Below are positions 13,196 to 26,000 of a stretch of 64,000 bases of DNA, piece after piece. How positions within the stretch are numbered: position 1 is the stretch's first letter; each line of letters opens with the position of its first letter. The notes below the pieces were generated by a model that worked only from the letters and a program-made list of their open reading frames with translations, was not told where the DNA came from and ran no database searches. A program made the position numbers and the translations under genes. The DNA is from Sclerotinia nivalis (taxonomy: Eukaryota; Ascomycota; Leotiomycetes; Helotiales; Sclerotiniaceae): contig JAPEIS010000015.1 of the NCBI GenBank assembly GCA_029531795.1, forward strand, positions 682,001 through 746,000. Direction: 5' to 3'.

Positions 13196-13452
13196 AAATC
13201 CATGTTATTTGAATCAAACTCGGCGCTTTGTGGTGTTTGCGATATCTAAGTCAATAGTTCTTATGATTGAAAGAGCGATTACTATATTGGAGGCGAGAGG
13301 GATTGTGCGGGTGTGGTACCGTATGTCTTCTATTTATCCCCTGGCTGGAGCTTTTGCAAATGGAGTATAAGGAATTCATTTCTTCATTTCTTCATGTTTT
13401 AATTTTTTTTAAAAATCATGCTATGTCTTTCAATCTTAACACTTACTCATGA

Positions 13453-14638
13453 TGATAATATAAGAAAGTTGGATTGCTAGGGCCACATATATAATTAATT
13501 CATAAGCATTAGATCATATAATTCTTCATAATTAAATATAAAAAAAGACTTCGTCTTTCTTTTTAAAATAATCAATCCATTGTATACAATTCCAATCTAT
13601 TATTATTTATATTAATTCTACTATTCGAAGTTTATACAATATAATTTGATCAATTCATATCCTATTCCCTTTTACAATATACTATCAGGATATATGTATC
13701 TCAACCTACCTCTTTCACAATAATAGTATATATATACCACCCCTCCTCCCCTGCACCTGCACCAACGACCAAAATACAAAGGTTTCTCCAGCGCCGTCTT
13801 TGGTATCTCCTGTGACTGATCGGCGGCCCCTCCACCGAAAATTGGTGTTTCTACTTGAATCTTCCAATTAAACGGGGACGTTGTCCAACTTCTTATTCTC
13901 TTCCTTTTTTTTTTGTATATCCCAGGTAGATTTGTCTACTGAGGTAAGTAGTTATTGGTCGGGGGAGGGGTTGAGTCGGGTGAATAAATGTATGGGGAGT
14001 ATGTGTGTGCTTTGTTCCACTAGGGATTGTATGTTTGTATTTGTATTTGTATTTAGCGTTTCAGCGGGATAGCAGTGTTTATTTTTAAGTGAAAATAAAG
14101 CGCCATTTTACCTCTGTCCATGTTCTATCATCTCGTATCATCATATCTGGAGGGATAGTGCTGAGATCCTCTGGTGGAGCGAAACATGTAAGATTACATA
14201 TAATCATGCTGTTAATTCTCGCCTTCCTCCTCACACTCTTACTCTAATCCAGATCTGGAAACCTGGGCATGCTACCCTCCCATCCCGCATCGATATATTC
14301 GTGCTGGTTTCTGAGTTTCTAGCTGTGCGAGTGCTCGCTCGTATTGTGAAAGAGGTAGGTCGAGATACGTACATCCCGATAACACATTGCAAGGAGGAAT
14401 AGGATACGAATTGATCAGATTATATTGTATAAATTTCGAATAATAGAATTAATGAAATTAATAATGGATTGGGGTTGTATATAATAGGTATATAAAAAGA
14501 TTAATGAAAAACGATTGATTATTCTAGAAGGAAAGGCAAAGTCTTTTCCTTATATTTAACTACAAAGGATTATGTGATTTAATGCCCATGAATTAGTTAT
14601 GTATATGGCCCTAGTAATCCAACTTTCTCACAGTATCA
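13453..14638. mobile_element. Long-terminal-inverted-repeat element (non-autonomous, MITE/foldback-like)
   Basis: The left arm, about 13453-13721, is repeated in inverse orientation at about 14343-14638. Matching blocks run along the whole length: AGAAAGTTGGATT-CTAGGGCCA at the outer ends, a middle block with TTTATACAATATAAT-TGATCAATTC, and CTCAACCTACCTCTTTCACAAT (left) against CTCGACC... (right) at the inner ends. Identity is roughly 75-80% by eye. Differences are mostly transitions, with the left arm usually carrying A/T where the right carries G/C. The ~620-bp core has no credible ORF. I could not find a target-site duplication. Arms this long recall Mutator-like or foldback elements, but the superfamily is undecided. 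Confidence 0.8.
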
Positions 14639-16580
14639 ATATATTTGGTTCGCCTCCTCCCTTCCCTTCCCTTCCCTTTCCTTCCCTTCCTCTTTTTTAA
14701 GTTCTCAAAAACAAACAAATAAATCCATTATCAACTCAACTCCAACCTACCACCTCGCTACTCATTTCCAAGCCTCCAAGTTCCAAGAAGTAACCCACAT
14801 CTCCCTTATAGAAAAACCGAACCCACCCCTCCCCTCATACTCCCATCACCATCTCCACAATCCTAATATCAACCCACATCCCCCCACCCAAGCTTCCACA
14901 GTACCCCCTTTCTCCCCATCTCACACCCCCTTCTTTTCTGCCCTCCCCCCTGCATTCTCCATCTCAATCAAAACCAACCCTCTCACCACCCTCTCCATCC
15001 ATATCCACGCCCCTGCTCCCAATATATCTCCTACCACACCATGAATACCCCCACCTCGGCCTCTCATCCTCATCCTCAACCCCAGCCCCAACTCCCATAG
15101 AGCTACTCAAACCATAAAACCCCGCTCCAAAATCACCATTAAGTTCCCCTCATTTTTGGACGTTTATCTATCATGATCACCAAATTCATTTTTTGCTATC
15201 CTACCTAGGATAAAATATTTTGTCTGTGTACCTATGTATGCAGTTTCTCGATCAGTTTGAAAAGTAGACGTTCCGGTATAACACACACTATAACTTACAG
15301 GAAGTACGTGGGGTAAGGAATATTTGGATCCGGATCTGGATTTGGTGTCAAGGTACTTAATCATGAGATGGATATCGTCACTCGTGGTGTTAAAGAGTTG
15401 TGGCAATTTTATTTAAGGAGAGGCGTGTATCATGGCTTGTATTTTTATCTTTGGGAAGGTGGAATATAGATGAATTGGAGAAGTGTTGGGGAATGTAAGG
15501 ATTTTGATTTTGAGGGTAAGAGGGGTGATGTTGAAGATGGTGTTGTAAAGAATGGAGGGGAGAGTGATGTTTAAGGAGATGATTCGAAGAATCGAGAGAA
15601 AATCAATCAACGTTTTAGGTGTTCAAAAAAATGATGGGTTAGTATAAGTTCATCCATCTATCCATCCACCTCATATATCCATTTATTTATTTATTTATCC
15701 ATTTATTTATTTACCCATTTATTTATCTATCAATCCATACATCTATTCATTTATTCATCGATCTATCCATCCACCTCATATATCTAAAGACCCCCTCCCC
15801 TCCCCAGAAAAATACAGTACCACCAGTACCACCAATACCACCAATACAACCACCAGCCTCCAACCTCCAACCTCCAACCTCCAATCTCCAATCTCCAACC
15901 TCCAACCTTCAACCTTCAACCTCCAAACCACAAAGAACCATCAACAATTTCTAAGAAAATCAATTCACAACCTACAACCCACAACCTACAACTCACACCA
16001 CTATCCATTTCAAATTTCACATACCAAAGGTCCTCTACCAAAACCACTCTAACAAATAAAAAGACCCTACAATTACCTCCCTCCCTCCCTCCCTCTCTAC
16101 CTTCCTCCCCTCTCCCTCTCCATCTACCCATCTACCCACAACGAAAAACCCCATAACCTCACCACACACTAAATATATCTTTCTAAAAAGAAAAGAAAAG
16201 AATCAAAAACACATAAACATCGAAATAAAAATCCGAAAAATGAATCAATAATTCAATAACCACCTCTCCTCTCCTCTTCTATCTTCCCTCCTCCTCTCCT
16301 ATCTTCCCTCCTATACCAACTCCCCTCCCTCCCCTCCCTCCCCTTCCCTTCCGCTGCAGAACTATCCAAGACAGCGAACTAAAACTATAAATACTACTAC
16401 AAATACCGCCAATAACAATAACAACAATTATAATATTTCAAGCGCATGTAATAAATAATAATCCTCAAAGCTTAATATAAAGTATCCCGACACCATTAAT
16501 TAATTAATTCATTCATTCATTACAAGAACCGCGAACCGCGAGCTGCAATCCGCCAAAAATTAAATTTCAGCTTTCAAATT
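14639..16580. repeat. Microsatellite and polypyrimidine belt
   Basis: This stretch is dominated by simple sequence on one strand. It includes CCCTT-type runs at about 14650-14695, TTTA/CCAT tetranucleotides at about 15655-15785, a CCTCCAA heptamer array of about ten units at 15855-15926, CTCC runs at 16079-16110, and further CT-rich runs at 16262-16350. The heptamer array drifts between CCTCCAA, TCTCCAA and CTTCAAC. Frames overlapping it are low-complexity and not credible genes. Confidence 0.8.
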
Positions 16581-17045
16581 CAGTTTCAGATCAAGTATTT
16601 TCTATTTTCTATTTCCATATCTCTTGATGTATGGAAATAAAGGAATATAAGGTTCCTATTCCATATCTTACATATCCTATATCTTACACATCCTATGCGA
16701 AAACCAATGAATGGTGAACTTCCACTCTTGATTGACGCCCGACAAACACTGTAACACGGTTTGATGATAAAAAAAAAGTAAAAAAAAGTCTTTTGGAAAG
16801 TCAAACAAACAAAGAAAAAAAACAAATGAAACACCAACTAAATATCAAAAGCTACTTTGTGCAGCATAAGGATATGTCAACGCCTTTCTTTCCCCGAGGA
16901 CCGATTTCCTCTTATCCAATTATCCAGATCCAAAAACGCCGATAATATGCTTAACCAAGGTAGTGCGACGACTTCCCAATGGTTTTTTTCTTCTTCAATA
17001 TATTCACATGGAGGAATAGACATAGTAAATTTCCTCCACTGGATT
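16581..17045. other. Downstream flank of GH76 gene
   Basis: AT-rich sequence that probably contains the 3' UTR and terminator of the minus-strand GH76 gene. No coding signal is visible; the short frames on both strands around 16857-17045 overlap each other and carry no motif. Confidence 0.5.
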
Positions 17046-18516
17046 TCAAAACCACTCGATGCATAAGAACCCACTTCCACCAAGAACACCCGCAACGATC
17101 ACCATGGTAAAAATCGTAGCTCCAACTCTATCGGCCGCAGTGACAGGTGTAATTTCACTTCCATCAGTACTCATCCTCGAATCGGTCCCCGCATTTTCAT
17201 TGCCTTCACTGGTACCCGTGCCTTGAACCTTACTAACCCAATCCCTGGTCTGAGGTAGCAAAAGACCTTGAACGGCTTCTAATGCTGACATTTGTTCTCC
17301 TACCCCTGTAATTCCATCATGTTCTCCTGTGGTCCATTTCAAACCACATGAATTCCCTCGTTTTCCAGCCGTACAAGTTTTTACTGCTGCTGTTGCCGTG
17401 GTAGTTAATAAAGGCATGATGGTGTCGGCAGTAAAAGGTGCAAGCTTAGCTGTTGCAGCTAACCATCGTCCAAAATAACACTTAAAAGATTGTTGATCGT
17501 TATTGCAAGTACCGGTTTCGCAAGCTTCGACCATAATTCCATTCTGGAAGAAATCTGTTGATGAATTCAAAAGGCCAGTGACACGGTCTTTCCATATAGC
17601 GCTGCCGTTTGTCTAAATTGGTCAGTATTTACAATGAGAATCTAATGGAAACTTGCAAAGCTTACATGATTGTACATAGCAGCACTTCCAAGGAGATATA
17701 TCCCACTATTATAGGTCCAACGGTTGTGATCTTTATCCGTACAATTGTCGGAATTCTGGGTTCCGTCATATACCTTGTAGTCTGGCGAAATAAGTCCTAC
17801 TCCGTACACCCAATCAAATATTTTTTCCGCCCAATCCGCATAGTTCGATTCCCCGGTGTATAATGCGAGTCTTGCCGCTAAATTGAAGACACAACCATTC
17901 GAAATGCTGTTCTTATAATTGTAACCATTGTTGAAAGTAAATATTTGCCATCGAAATCCACCATTACATGTTGAATTATCCCATCGCGCGACTTGAGTAT
18001 TGAAAACTCCTTGTGCAAGTGCTAACCATCCAGGACTTGGACTTGGAGGATCTTGAAATTTGGTTTCCGCTGCTGTCATCGCTGCCATTCCCCAAAAGCC
18101 CTGATCATCATTTCCTTCTGTTTTTGTTTGATTCAAAGGCATAAAATCATCATCGTTTCCAGCTTGATGTAGTAGTGCTTGTTGAATACTGTCGTTGTAG
18201 GTTGTATCGTTTGTGTAATACCAATAGTTTACCATAGTTCCAAACCTAAAAAAAAAGGTCAGTATTGGTCCTCGGGAGAGCAGGAAAAGCCTTACATCGC
18301 TCCCGCCTCCCACCAATAATATGGTGCTGGTAAATTTCCTGGCACATCTCCTGTGTTGTTTCCGGTGTAATATGACATGAGATCATATGCTATGTTACTT
18401 GCCGCTGTCTTGATTGAATCTGTAGAAGTAATATTAAGTGTGATGGCACCCTCCACGCCTTGTCTGGCAAGGACATAGAGACTTGCCACATAGATTAAAG
18501 GAGAGTCGAGCTTCAT
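17046..18516 (-). CDS. GH76 mannan endo-1,6-alpha-mannosidase-like GPI protein (Dfg5/Dcw1 family)
   Basis: Members of this family act at the plasma membrane and cell wall. They are thought to process the mannan of GPI anchors and cross-link GPI proteins into the wall. Three exons (18516-18296, 18245-17666, 17612-17046) encode 455 residues, the usual family length. Residues 1-23 form a signal peptide; this is why I chose the ATG at 18516 over one 13 codons upstream. The catalytic Asp pair lies in an N-D-D-Q-G-F-W-G motif at about 119-126. The Y-W-W-E-A-G-A-M and N-S-I-S-N-G motifs are family-typical. The C-terminus has a Ser/Thr/Gly-rich spacer and a final hydrophobic tail fitting a GPI signal. 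Several N-glycosylation sequons are present. Introns are 50 and 53 nt. Confidence 0.93.
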
Positions 18517-20344
18517 AATGTAGAAATAGAAGGAGAATGGAACATGCACATGCACATGGAAGTATGAATAGGTATGGTAAAGTTTGACAGTTTGACGTAT
18601 GTATGAAATCTAGAATAAAAGAGGGACTGATTCCTAAGAAAGATTTGAGGCCGAGTTGAGAAAGCAAAAGAGTGAATTTGAATATGCAACTTGAATGTGT
18701 GAAAGAAAACCTACAAGATCAGATGAATATCAAAAATAGGTATGATATCTTTTCCGATCGTCCGCCATGATGCCTTTGGGTATAGGCAAATGCCAAGCAA
18801 GCTCAAGGACACCCATACTGAGCATAGCCTCATTCATGGTGATTTGCACTAGCATCAAGTAATTCAAGTCCCTATCCCGATCACACAGAAGACGTTTTTC
18901 ATTCTGAATATACCACTGCCAAGTTATCAGGGGATGCCGAGATCTTGGGAGGAAAGGTGCTTTACAAATTTGGTGGATCGCCAAGTGCAACGGAATTATG
19001 CATTGAGACATTACCGAAACGCAGAGTGATGCTGAATGGGAATATTGTCGATCTTGTAATGAGTTGTAGGCTGTAAGATTTATATATAGCAATTCAGCTG
19101 TTGTAATTCGTATGTTATGTTATGTTTGCGTTGATGTTAATATAATTTGATATGTTTTCCATCAGGTTGGAATAACCATAAAATAAAGAACTGGATAAGA
19201 GATATTTTTGGTATGAAGGGGTTTGAATTCGAGTACGGAGCACACAGATTGATTCCTGGAAATTTAAGCGACCCTATGGTAAACTCATATATCACGTGTC
19301 ATCCAATCTAGCCTCTCGCTGAAAGGTTCTGGTTGTAGAGTACTCCGTGTGAATTTATCAATAACCTTATCGTACGATTGAAACTGTATATATCCCGCTA
19401 GAGTCGCACCTATCATTTTCCTATTTTCCTGACTCAATTTCCAAAAATTTCCTTCAGAAAATGATCAATACTCCAACAACAAACTGCTGATTCAATCACC
19501 TCACCAACAAAACGAACAAACTAATCAAAGCCTCTATCAAAATCATCGAATTACACCCACCCTCTGATCCCATACATCAGATATATCCTAATGAAACAAG
19601 GGGTATCACGATTCATTCATCTGTTCTGAGCAAGAAAAACGATCGAAAGTTTGAAACCATCCACATCCCACCATGTTTTACATATGAACTATTGTCCAGC
19701 ACCCTCTCTGAGAACTCTCTGAGAACTCTACATACACCTCATCATTTCCACCGTTTCGTCTAGTTTCCTAGATCCTACTATGTTGCAACCGAAAACGTTT
19801 GATGCTAGGATACGTTACCTACCTTCCGATCTGATCTGATTGATACAAGCCCTACAAGGCTGAACATTAACTGTTGCGGGGTCTCCGTCTTCACGAGTTT
19901 AAGGCGGGCAAGTAAATGACCACCATGGTTGCTTGCATATGGCCATCGCGATTCAATATTTGCGTCCTTTCATGATACCTTGAAAAAGTAGCGCGCGGTT
20001 ATTTGTGCAACACGTTCCTTCTAACCCATTGGTAGCCCTTTCACGGTTTTTCCATCCATACAAATGCCATCAATCACAAAATCATTGCTTTACCGGTAAT
20101 GGTTGACCAAAACAACATGCATATATTCAGGAAGCCCGGGCATACACCTTCGCGTCTAAAACTAGGTCGGGCATAATTTAATCTTTGGGCTCAATTTTAT
20201 GAAAATACAGATATTCGCTGGTTCACATTAAAATAGCCTTTGCATCATTTTGTGAATAACATTCGTATCAGGAACCATCACCACCCTCCAGTCTGTGTTG
20301 TTGTCTACTGAATTCAATTCAATCTATTCCTTCCATGCATCAAT
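18517..20344. other. Intergenic region upstream of GH76 gene and repeat protein gene
   Basis: This is the promoter region shared head-to-head by the GH76 gene (minus) and the lysine-rich protein gene (plus). I see a short duplicated CTCTGAGAACT unit at about 19707-19728 and AT-rich stretches. The 120-codon minus-strand frame at 18730-19092 has no motif and is not assigned. Confidence 0.5.
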
Positions 20345-21415
20345 ATGTTTCGACAAAATGGCGTTCCTCCGAGTCAATTTACTCAGCCGGACAAACAACC
20401 TCACTTAAAGGCGGAGTATGACTATCGTCCTGATGGTCATGATTCCAGTGAAGGTAAAGCTGCGGTAATCTTACTTGAAGGTCGACAGAAAGATTTGGTC
20501 ACTCAGCGCATTCTCGAGGAACAAGATTTAGAGTCGATGGAGAAGGCGAAGATCAAAGAACTCGAAGAAGAAAATGGATGGAAGTTCACAAGCGACACTG
20601 CTGGAAAGATGTGCTTGAAAATTCAGGATAAAGATATAAACACTTTCATTGAATGCAATAATTTTGCGAGAGATTATAAGAAAGCTATTCGAGCTGACCC
20701 ACGAGCAGATATGAGAAAGAAAGGCGCTCCTGCTTTTAGTCCACATGCTTTGCTGACACCGGATAAGAAAGCACAGCACTTGAAAAGATTGGTTGTATTG
20801 TTGGCATCTAAAAACAAATATGCCCAATACTGGTCAATTAGAGATCTTCCGGATGAATGGTTCAAGATCGACAATGCCGTTTTGTGTTCGAAAGAAGAAC
20901 AAGAGGTGATGTTAAGGGAGGCCGAAAAGAAAAAGAAAGTCCTAGACAAGTCGAATAATAGTAAGGTAGAAGTTGGTGGGAAATCAGAACGCCGCGCGCC
21001 AATAGATGGGATCGAAAAGAAAAGGAAGCCTGTTATGGATAAGCCGAAGAATAGCAAAGTCGAAACTGAGGGGAAACTCAAAGATGAGCGCCGGGTGCAA
21101 ATAGATGAAGCTGAAAAGAAAAAGAAGGCTCTTGAGAAGTTAAGAAATGGTAATGTAGAGGGTGATGGGAAATCCAAAGACCCACGCCGAGTACCAAGAG
21201 ATGAGGTTCAAAGGAAAAAGAAGAGTGTTGTTGAGAATTTAAGAAATGGCAAGGTAGAAGTTGACGGATTTATACCTAGAGAACACCGACTGCCAATAAA
21301 TGAAGTCGAGAGAAAAAAGAAGATTGGTGAGAAGTCGAAAAATGGCAAGCTAGAGATTGATGGGAAACCGAGAGATGACAATATGCTACCAAAAAAGAGG
21401 CATGGAAGCCAGTAA
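20345..21415 (+). CDS. Lysine-rich protein with ~32-residue tandem repeats, unknown function
   Basis: Single-exon frame of 356 residues, not recognised. Residues about 40-190 look like a compact, charged alpha-helical domain. From about residue 192 to 351 there are five imperfect repeats of 30-33 residues. Each starts near E-(A/V)-(E/Q)-(K/R)-K-K-K, continues with a K-x-x-(N/K)-(N/S)-(S/G)-K-(V/L)-E motif and ends with a D-G-K...-R-R-x-P-x-(D/N) segment. The DNA repeats lie at about 20918-21398. There is no signal peptide or membrane segment. The strong basic charge with KKKK and KKRK clusters suggests a nuclear or nucleic-acid-associated protein, but this is inference. The repeats probably arose by in-frame duplication. 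Confidence 0.7.
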   Translation: MFRQNGVPPSQFTQPDKQPHLKAEYDYRPDGHDSSEGKAAVILLEGRQKDLVTQRILEEQDLESMEKAKIKELEEENGWKFTSDTAGKMCLKIQDKDINTFIECNNFARDYKKAIRADPRADMRKKGAPAFSPHALLTPDKKAQHLKRLVVLLASKNKYAQYWSIRDLPDEWFKIDNAVLCSKEEQEVMLREAEKKKKVLDKSNNSKVEVGGKSERRAPIDGIEKKRKPVMDKPKNSKVETEGKLKDERRVQIDEAEKKKKALEKLRNGNVEGDGKSKDPRRVPRDEVQRKKKSVVENLRNGKVEVDGFIPREHRLPINEVERKKKIGEKSKNGKLEIDGKPRDDNMLPKKRHGSQ

Positions 21416-23049
21416 CCTGCAGATACAGTACTCATTTGAGAAAAGATAGACATGTATAGATGTTTTGATCATCAATACCTGTGCTGTTATGGACTTTTCA
21501 TGTCGAAAGCGATACTTGTTTTACATAGGAAGAATTGGAAATGTGGATAAATTCGTCCCTACATTTTGTTTTGACTTCTGAAGGACTGGCACATCAACCA
21601 ATGCATAGTCTCAGAGGGACATACGCCTGCCAGATTTAATCAAAATCTCGCGCAGCTAAGTTGGATCTTCTTGAAGCATGACAAATGCTCAAAGCACCAC
21701 CTTCTTACACATCCAACGCTCTTACGCAAGGCAACCGAATATTGGATATAATACTCCTCCTGCTTGATCTGCATTCGTTGATATTGTACCTGATAATGGC
21801 AATCTCCCGAGTAAATATTCAGTTCTAAGTCCGCGTGAAGCCCCGCCCCAATTATGGCAATTCCGTGGTCTTTATAGTTGTGGCAGAGCTATGCAAGGTC
21901 GTTTCGTGGAAATGCGGGTTTCGCAGGGAAGCACAGAGGGATCGAATGGCAATGGATGGAAGTAAAAGTTCCGCGCGAAGGATGATTGTAGGAACTAAAT
22001 AAGTTGAGTATTAGCGCGTGCCGCCCAAAAATGATCTGCGTATAGATATGCCATGCTATGTACGCTTTGTTAGTAGTGCTGTCGATTCAGAGATGGCAAG
22101 CAATGCATCTTATTCGTGCAGATCCGCTTTAGCAGAAAAAGGCAAAGTGCCTCATCTCATTGAGCGGAGTGGCTCCGATGTGCGCGTGCTATTGTGCAGT
22201 ACGTGAAGGTACTGTATTTCCTGTATGTTTTTGTTGGCATGGAGTTGGATTTCTTAGTGTTATCGTATCGAAATGCAAGTCGGATCAGTCGCATGCTTAG
22301 TCATCATTGTCTCCCACCAAGTGTTGAACCTTAACCTTAACCTTAACGCAAAATTTTGAGGCTTACATTTCGGAATGAACTTGACCTTATCAAGAAAAAC
22401 ATGCGATTGGTAAAATCTTCGCCCATTAACACTTTCACCCATTCAATCACGATTGAGAATTGCCTTCGTGTTAGATGGTCGGCAGTCCTACCATAAACCA
22501 TCGCAGTGATTCGATCTGATAAGCTTATCCCAAACGCTCCTAATTGATGGTTGGCGATGAGAATGTCGACTATCGTGTTGGAATTTTGTATCTTACCAGG
22601 CACATTGTTTTAGCTACGGATACGTACAGGGGTGATTTGCATTTCAATTCGGGTCTTTCAAGTGGTGGATTCCTGTTTTCCATGTATCAACATTTTGATA
22701 GCACCCTCCAGTCACACGGAGAAAATATGATTTATAGGACGAGAGACTACCGTGGTGGTCGGGATTATAACTACCTATCTGCGTTTATTCCGCTGTATCT
22801 TTTCGTTTCGTGCTATACAAGGTACATATCATTCTAGTCTTGGACATTGATATTTGTGCCATCTGTCATCCATTCAATAACGCAAATCATTTCCATGATT
22901 GTGAATACTAAAGGCAAAAGTGACTCAAGCATTGGCCTTTCCATACATAGCTTTTTGGAATTTTCTCCTTTTTCTTCCTTCTCCCTCATTCTTTCATTCC
23001 TCTCGACAATATCATTCCGCTGTCACGAAAATCGGAACACGGAAAAGTC
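21416..23049. other. Intergenic region upstream of NRPS-like gene
   Basis: 1.6 kb without a convincing gene. Short frames on both strands lack motifs. A CCTTAA hexamer occurs three times in a row at about 22330-22347. The 3' end should contain the promoter of the NRPS-like reductase; the bases before its ATG (22980-23049) are C/T-rich, as is common upstream of fungal starts. Confidence 0.5.
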
Positions 23050-26000
23050 ATGGAATCGTCAGAACCTATCAACAATGATGTCCCTTATGGATGTAGACTT
23101 CTCCCACAGCTAGTTGATGACAAGGCTGGAAGTCATCCAACCCAACTAATGGGTATGATTGCAAAATCATCTGATCTTTCACATGGATTCTTCGAATTCA
23201 CCTACAAAGATATTGCAAATGCTGTTAACTTCATGTCTTGGTGGTTGTTAGAGAAGCTGGGACCACCAAGCGAGGGCAAAAACACAATAGCCTACATTGT
23301 ATGTTCATCGAGCCGTGGATTAGAGGCACTAATGATAAATGTATAGGGAATCACTGACTTCAGATACCTTGTTATCCAACTTGCTTCTATCAAAACAGGA
23401 TATATCGTAAGTAAAATTGCCTGATAAATTGTTTGTACAAACTGAAAGTAAGAATCGCAGATTCTAATTCCATCGATTCGTAACTCTCAAGAAAACTTTA
23501 CCGATTTATTCGATAAAACTAATGTCAATGGTCTTTTCTCCTCCAGCAAACTGCCCATAAACATAACAGGACTAGTACATCTGAGACCGGCCATGAAAGC
23601 CTTCGAGATACCAGAGTTTGATGAGATGACCCAGAAAGAAGGCCCCCCTTATCTTTACAGCAAGACTTGGGACGAAGCCAAAGACGATGTAATCATCTGC
23701 CACCACACATCTGGGACCACGGGATCACCAAAACCAATTTACCATACTCATAGATTCTACTCTGTTCTGGACACATTGAGGAAATTACGCCACATCAAAT
23801 CAGACGCTGAACCATTTGGGATATTTCTCATTGGCGAGGTTCCAAATACTCGTGTCTATTATGGCATGCCTTTCTTCCATTTCGGTGGGTGTGCATCTGT
23901 ATTTTCCGCGTTGTTTAATGAGGCCGTTGCCGTCCTTGGGCCTACCGACAGCCTAATCAACGCCAAATTGGTCTGCAATATTGTAAAAAGAGCCAGATGT
24001 CGAGTAATTGTCCAGGTCCCGTCAATCACCGATGATATTGCGAAATACTTCTACCAAGAATTTTTGGATTTGCTTCCCGATTTAGAGATCATTATCAGTT
24101 CTGGTGGACCTCTTTCAGCTACCACAGGTGATCTCCTTGCTTCTAAAGTCAGATTGGGGCAAGTTTATGGTTCAACTGAAGCAGGATCACTTGCTCAACA
24201 AGAAACAAGTCACGAAGATTGGGGGTGGATGAGATTTAACTTTGAAGTTGGAGGTCTGAAAATGGAACTACTTGAGGAAGATCCTAGGAGATATGAGCTT
24301 GTTATACGCAAAGTACCACAAGATGCTTGGATCCAAGGGGTATTTGCAATTTTCCCCAATCTTGAAGAGTGGAGAACAAGAGACATTTTTGAAAAACATC
24401 CAAGCAAGCCACTCCACAGATTTTCTGGTCGTATTGATGACGTTATAGTTCTTTCAAACGGAGAGAAGTTGAATCCGGTTAGGATGGAAATCATCATGTG
24501 CTCGCATGAACTTTTAACTGGGGCTCTAGTCATTGGTCTCGGAAGAACACAAGTTGCACTACTTATTGAACCAAAGAAAATTCTTCCTGACTCTGTTCTC
24601 ATCGATGCCGTATGGCCTGTGGTCGAACAAGCAAACGAGGCTGCCCCAGGTCACGGGAAAATTCATAGAAGTATGATTCTAGTCGCTAGGCCTGAGAAGC
24701 GATTTAAACGGACAGGAAAGGGGTCAGTTATAAGAGCTCGGACAGTCGCGTTATATGAACAAGAGATTAATCTTCTCTACACTACATCAATCAAATCAAT
24801 CAATGCGGGCTCTTGGGGCAGTTTCCCCAGTGCTCCGGTGATGCAAATCCCCTTCGAAACCTTTCAACAATTTATCAATGATTGTGTGGTATATCTTCTA
24901 CATTTATCAAAAGCAACAACGGTTGGAGCCAACAACAAAATCCTACCTGCAGATGACGACTTTTCCGTTCTCGGCCTAGATTCCCTTAAGATTACTCAAC
25001 TATCCAACATGATTCAATCAAGTTTCCAACCTCTTGTACCCACCGGGCAACTCTCGAATCTCACAACAAGATTCATCTATGATAATTCTACAATAAAAAG
25101 GCTTTCTATATCTATTTTCAAAATGGTATACCCACCCAAAGGCGTTTCGGAAGAGCTCGGTCGCCTAGAACAAATTTCCCTTGCGCTCGCCCCGGCTAAT
25201 AAATTTTTGGAAGACCTTATTCAGAATTATTCCAGTGATTTCCCAGCCAAAGAAGCAAAAACAGTCAACAAGCCTCATGGTGGAGGTCTTCACGTACTTC
25301 TCACCGGATCGACTGGCTACCTAGGATATTACCTTCTCAAAGCTCTAATCGCCGACTCCAAAGTCGCAAAGATTTCATGCTTTAACCGCTGTTCGACGGA
25401 GCCGAGAAACAATTTCATGGTAGAATTCGGTAATTTGGACGGAGCGGCCAAGGTCCAGTTTGTCGAAGTATCTTTTGGTGAACCAAGATTTGGCTTGACT
25501 CCTGCCGTTCACCAAAGCTTTCTTGATACCGTTGATGTTATCACACACAATGCTTGGCCGGTCGATTTCAATTTATCGATCAAGTCTTTCGAAAAGGTTC
25601 ATATTGCGGGTATTCGAAATTTCATAGATTGGTCCATATTATCCCCACGCAAAGTCACAATCCAATTTGTGAGCTCGGTAGGGTCATTTGGGAATTGGTC
25701 ATCTCTTCGGCCCAAAACACCTGTGTCTGAGGAGGTATTCACCGATAGTAAATTGCCAACGCTAGGCTATGGACAGTCCAAGTTCGTAGCAGAGAACATA
25801 CTGAATAACGCTGCAAAGCAATGTGGTATCTCAGTTGATATATTGAGATGTGGACAACTTAGTGGTCCAGTTGGTGACGGAAAGAAGAAGTGGAACACTC
25901 GCGACTGGTTTCCAATCTTGATGCAAACTTCCAAGGCTCTGGGATTGATACCAAGTGATTTTGGAGCACAGAATCTTGTGCAGTGGATTCCAATTGATAG

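Larger units (their letters stand above)
10350..13452. other. Gene-poor region between F-box-like gene and inverted-repeat element
   Basis: No gene is convincing. The longest stretch is a 107-codon frame on the minus strand at 10540-10863. It has an ATG and mixed composition but no recognisable motif, and at this length it could be chance. Short TAGTG-like units recur around 10870-10930. A homopolymer of 16 G follows seven T at 13173-13195. The rest is AT-rich. Confidence 0.55.

Noticed and set aside
15855..15926. CCTCCAA array considered as a possible CRISPR-like or centromeric repeat
   Set aside because: It is a simple heptamer without spacers in a eukaryotic context and lies in a general microsatellite belt.
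20528..21453. Minus-strand frames opposite the lysine-rich repeat gene
   Set aside because: Their Phe/Ser-rich products are the mirror image of the Lys/Glu-rich repeats and are shadows of the plus-strand gene.
22330..22347. Three CCTTAA units resembling a telomeric or interstitial telomere repeat
   Set aside because: The unit is not CCCTAA/TTAGGG, only three copies are present, and nothing else suggests a chromosome end.
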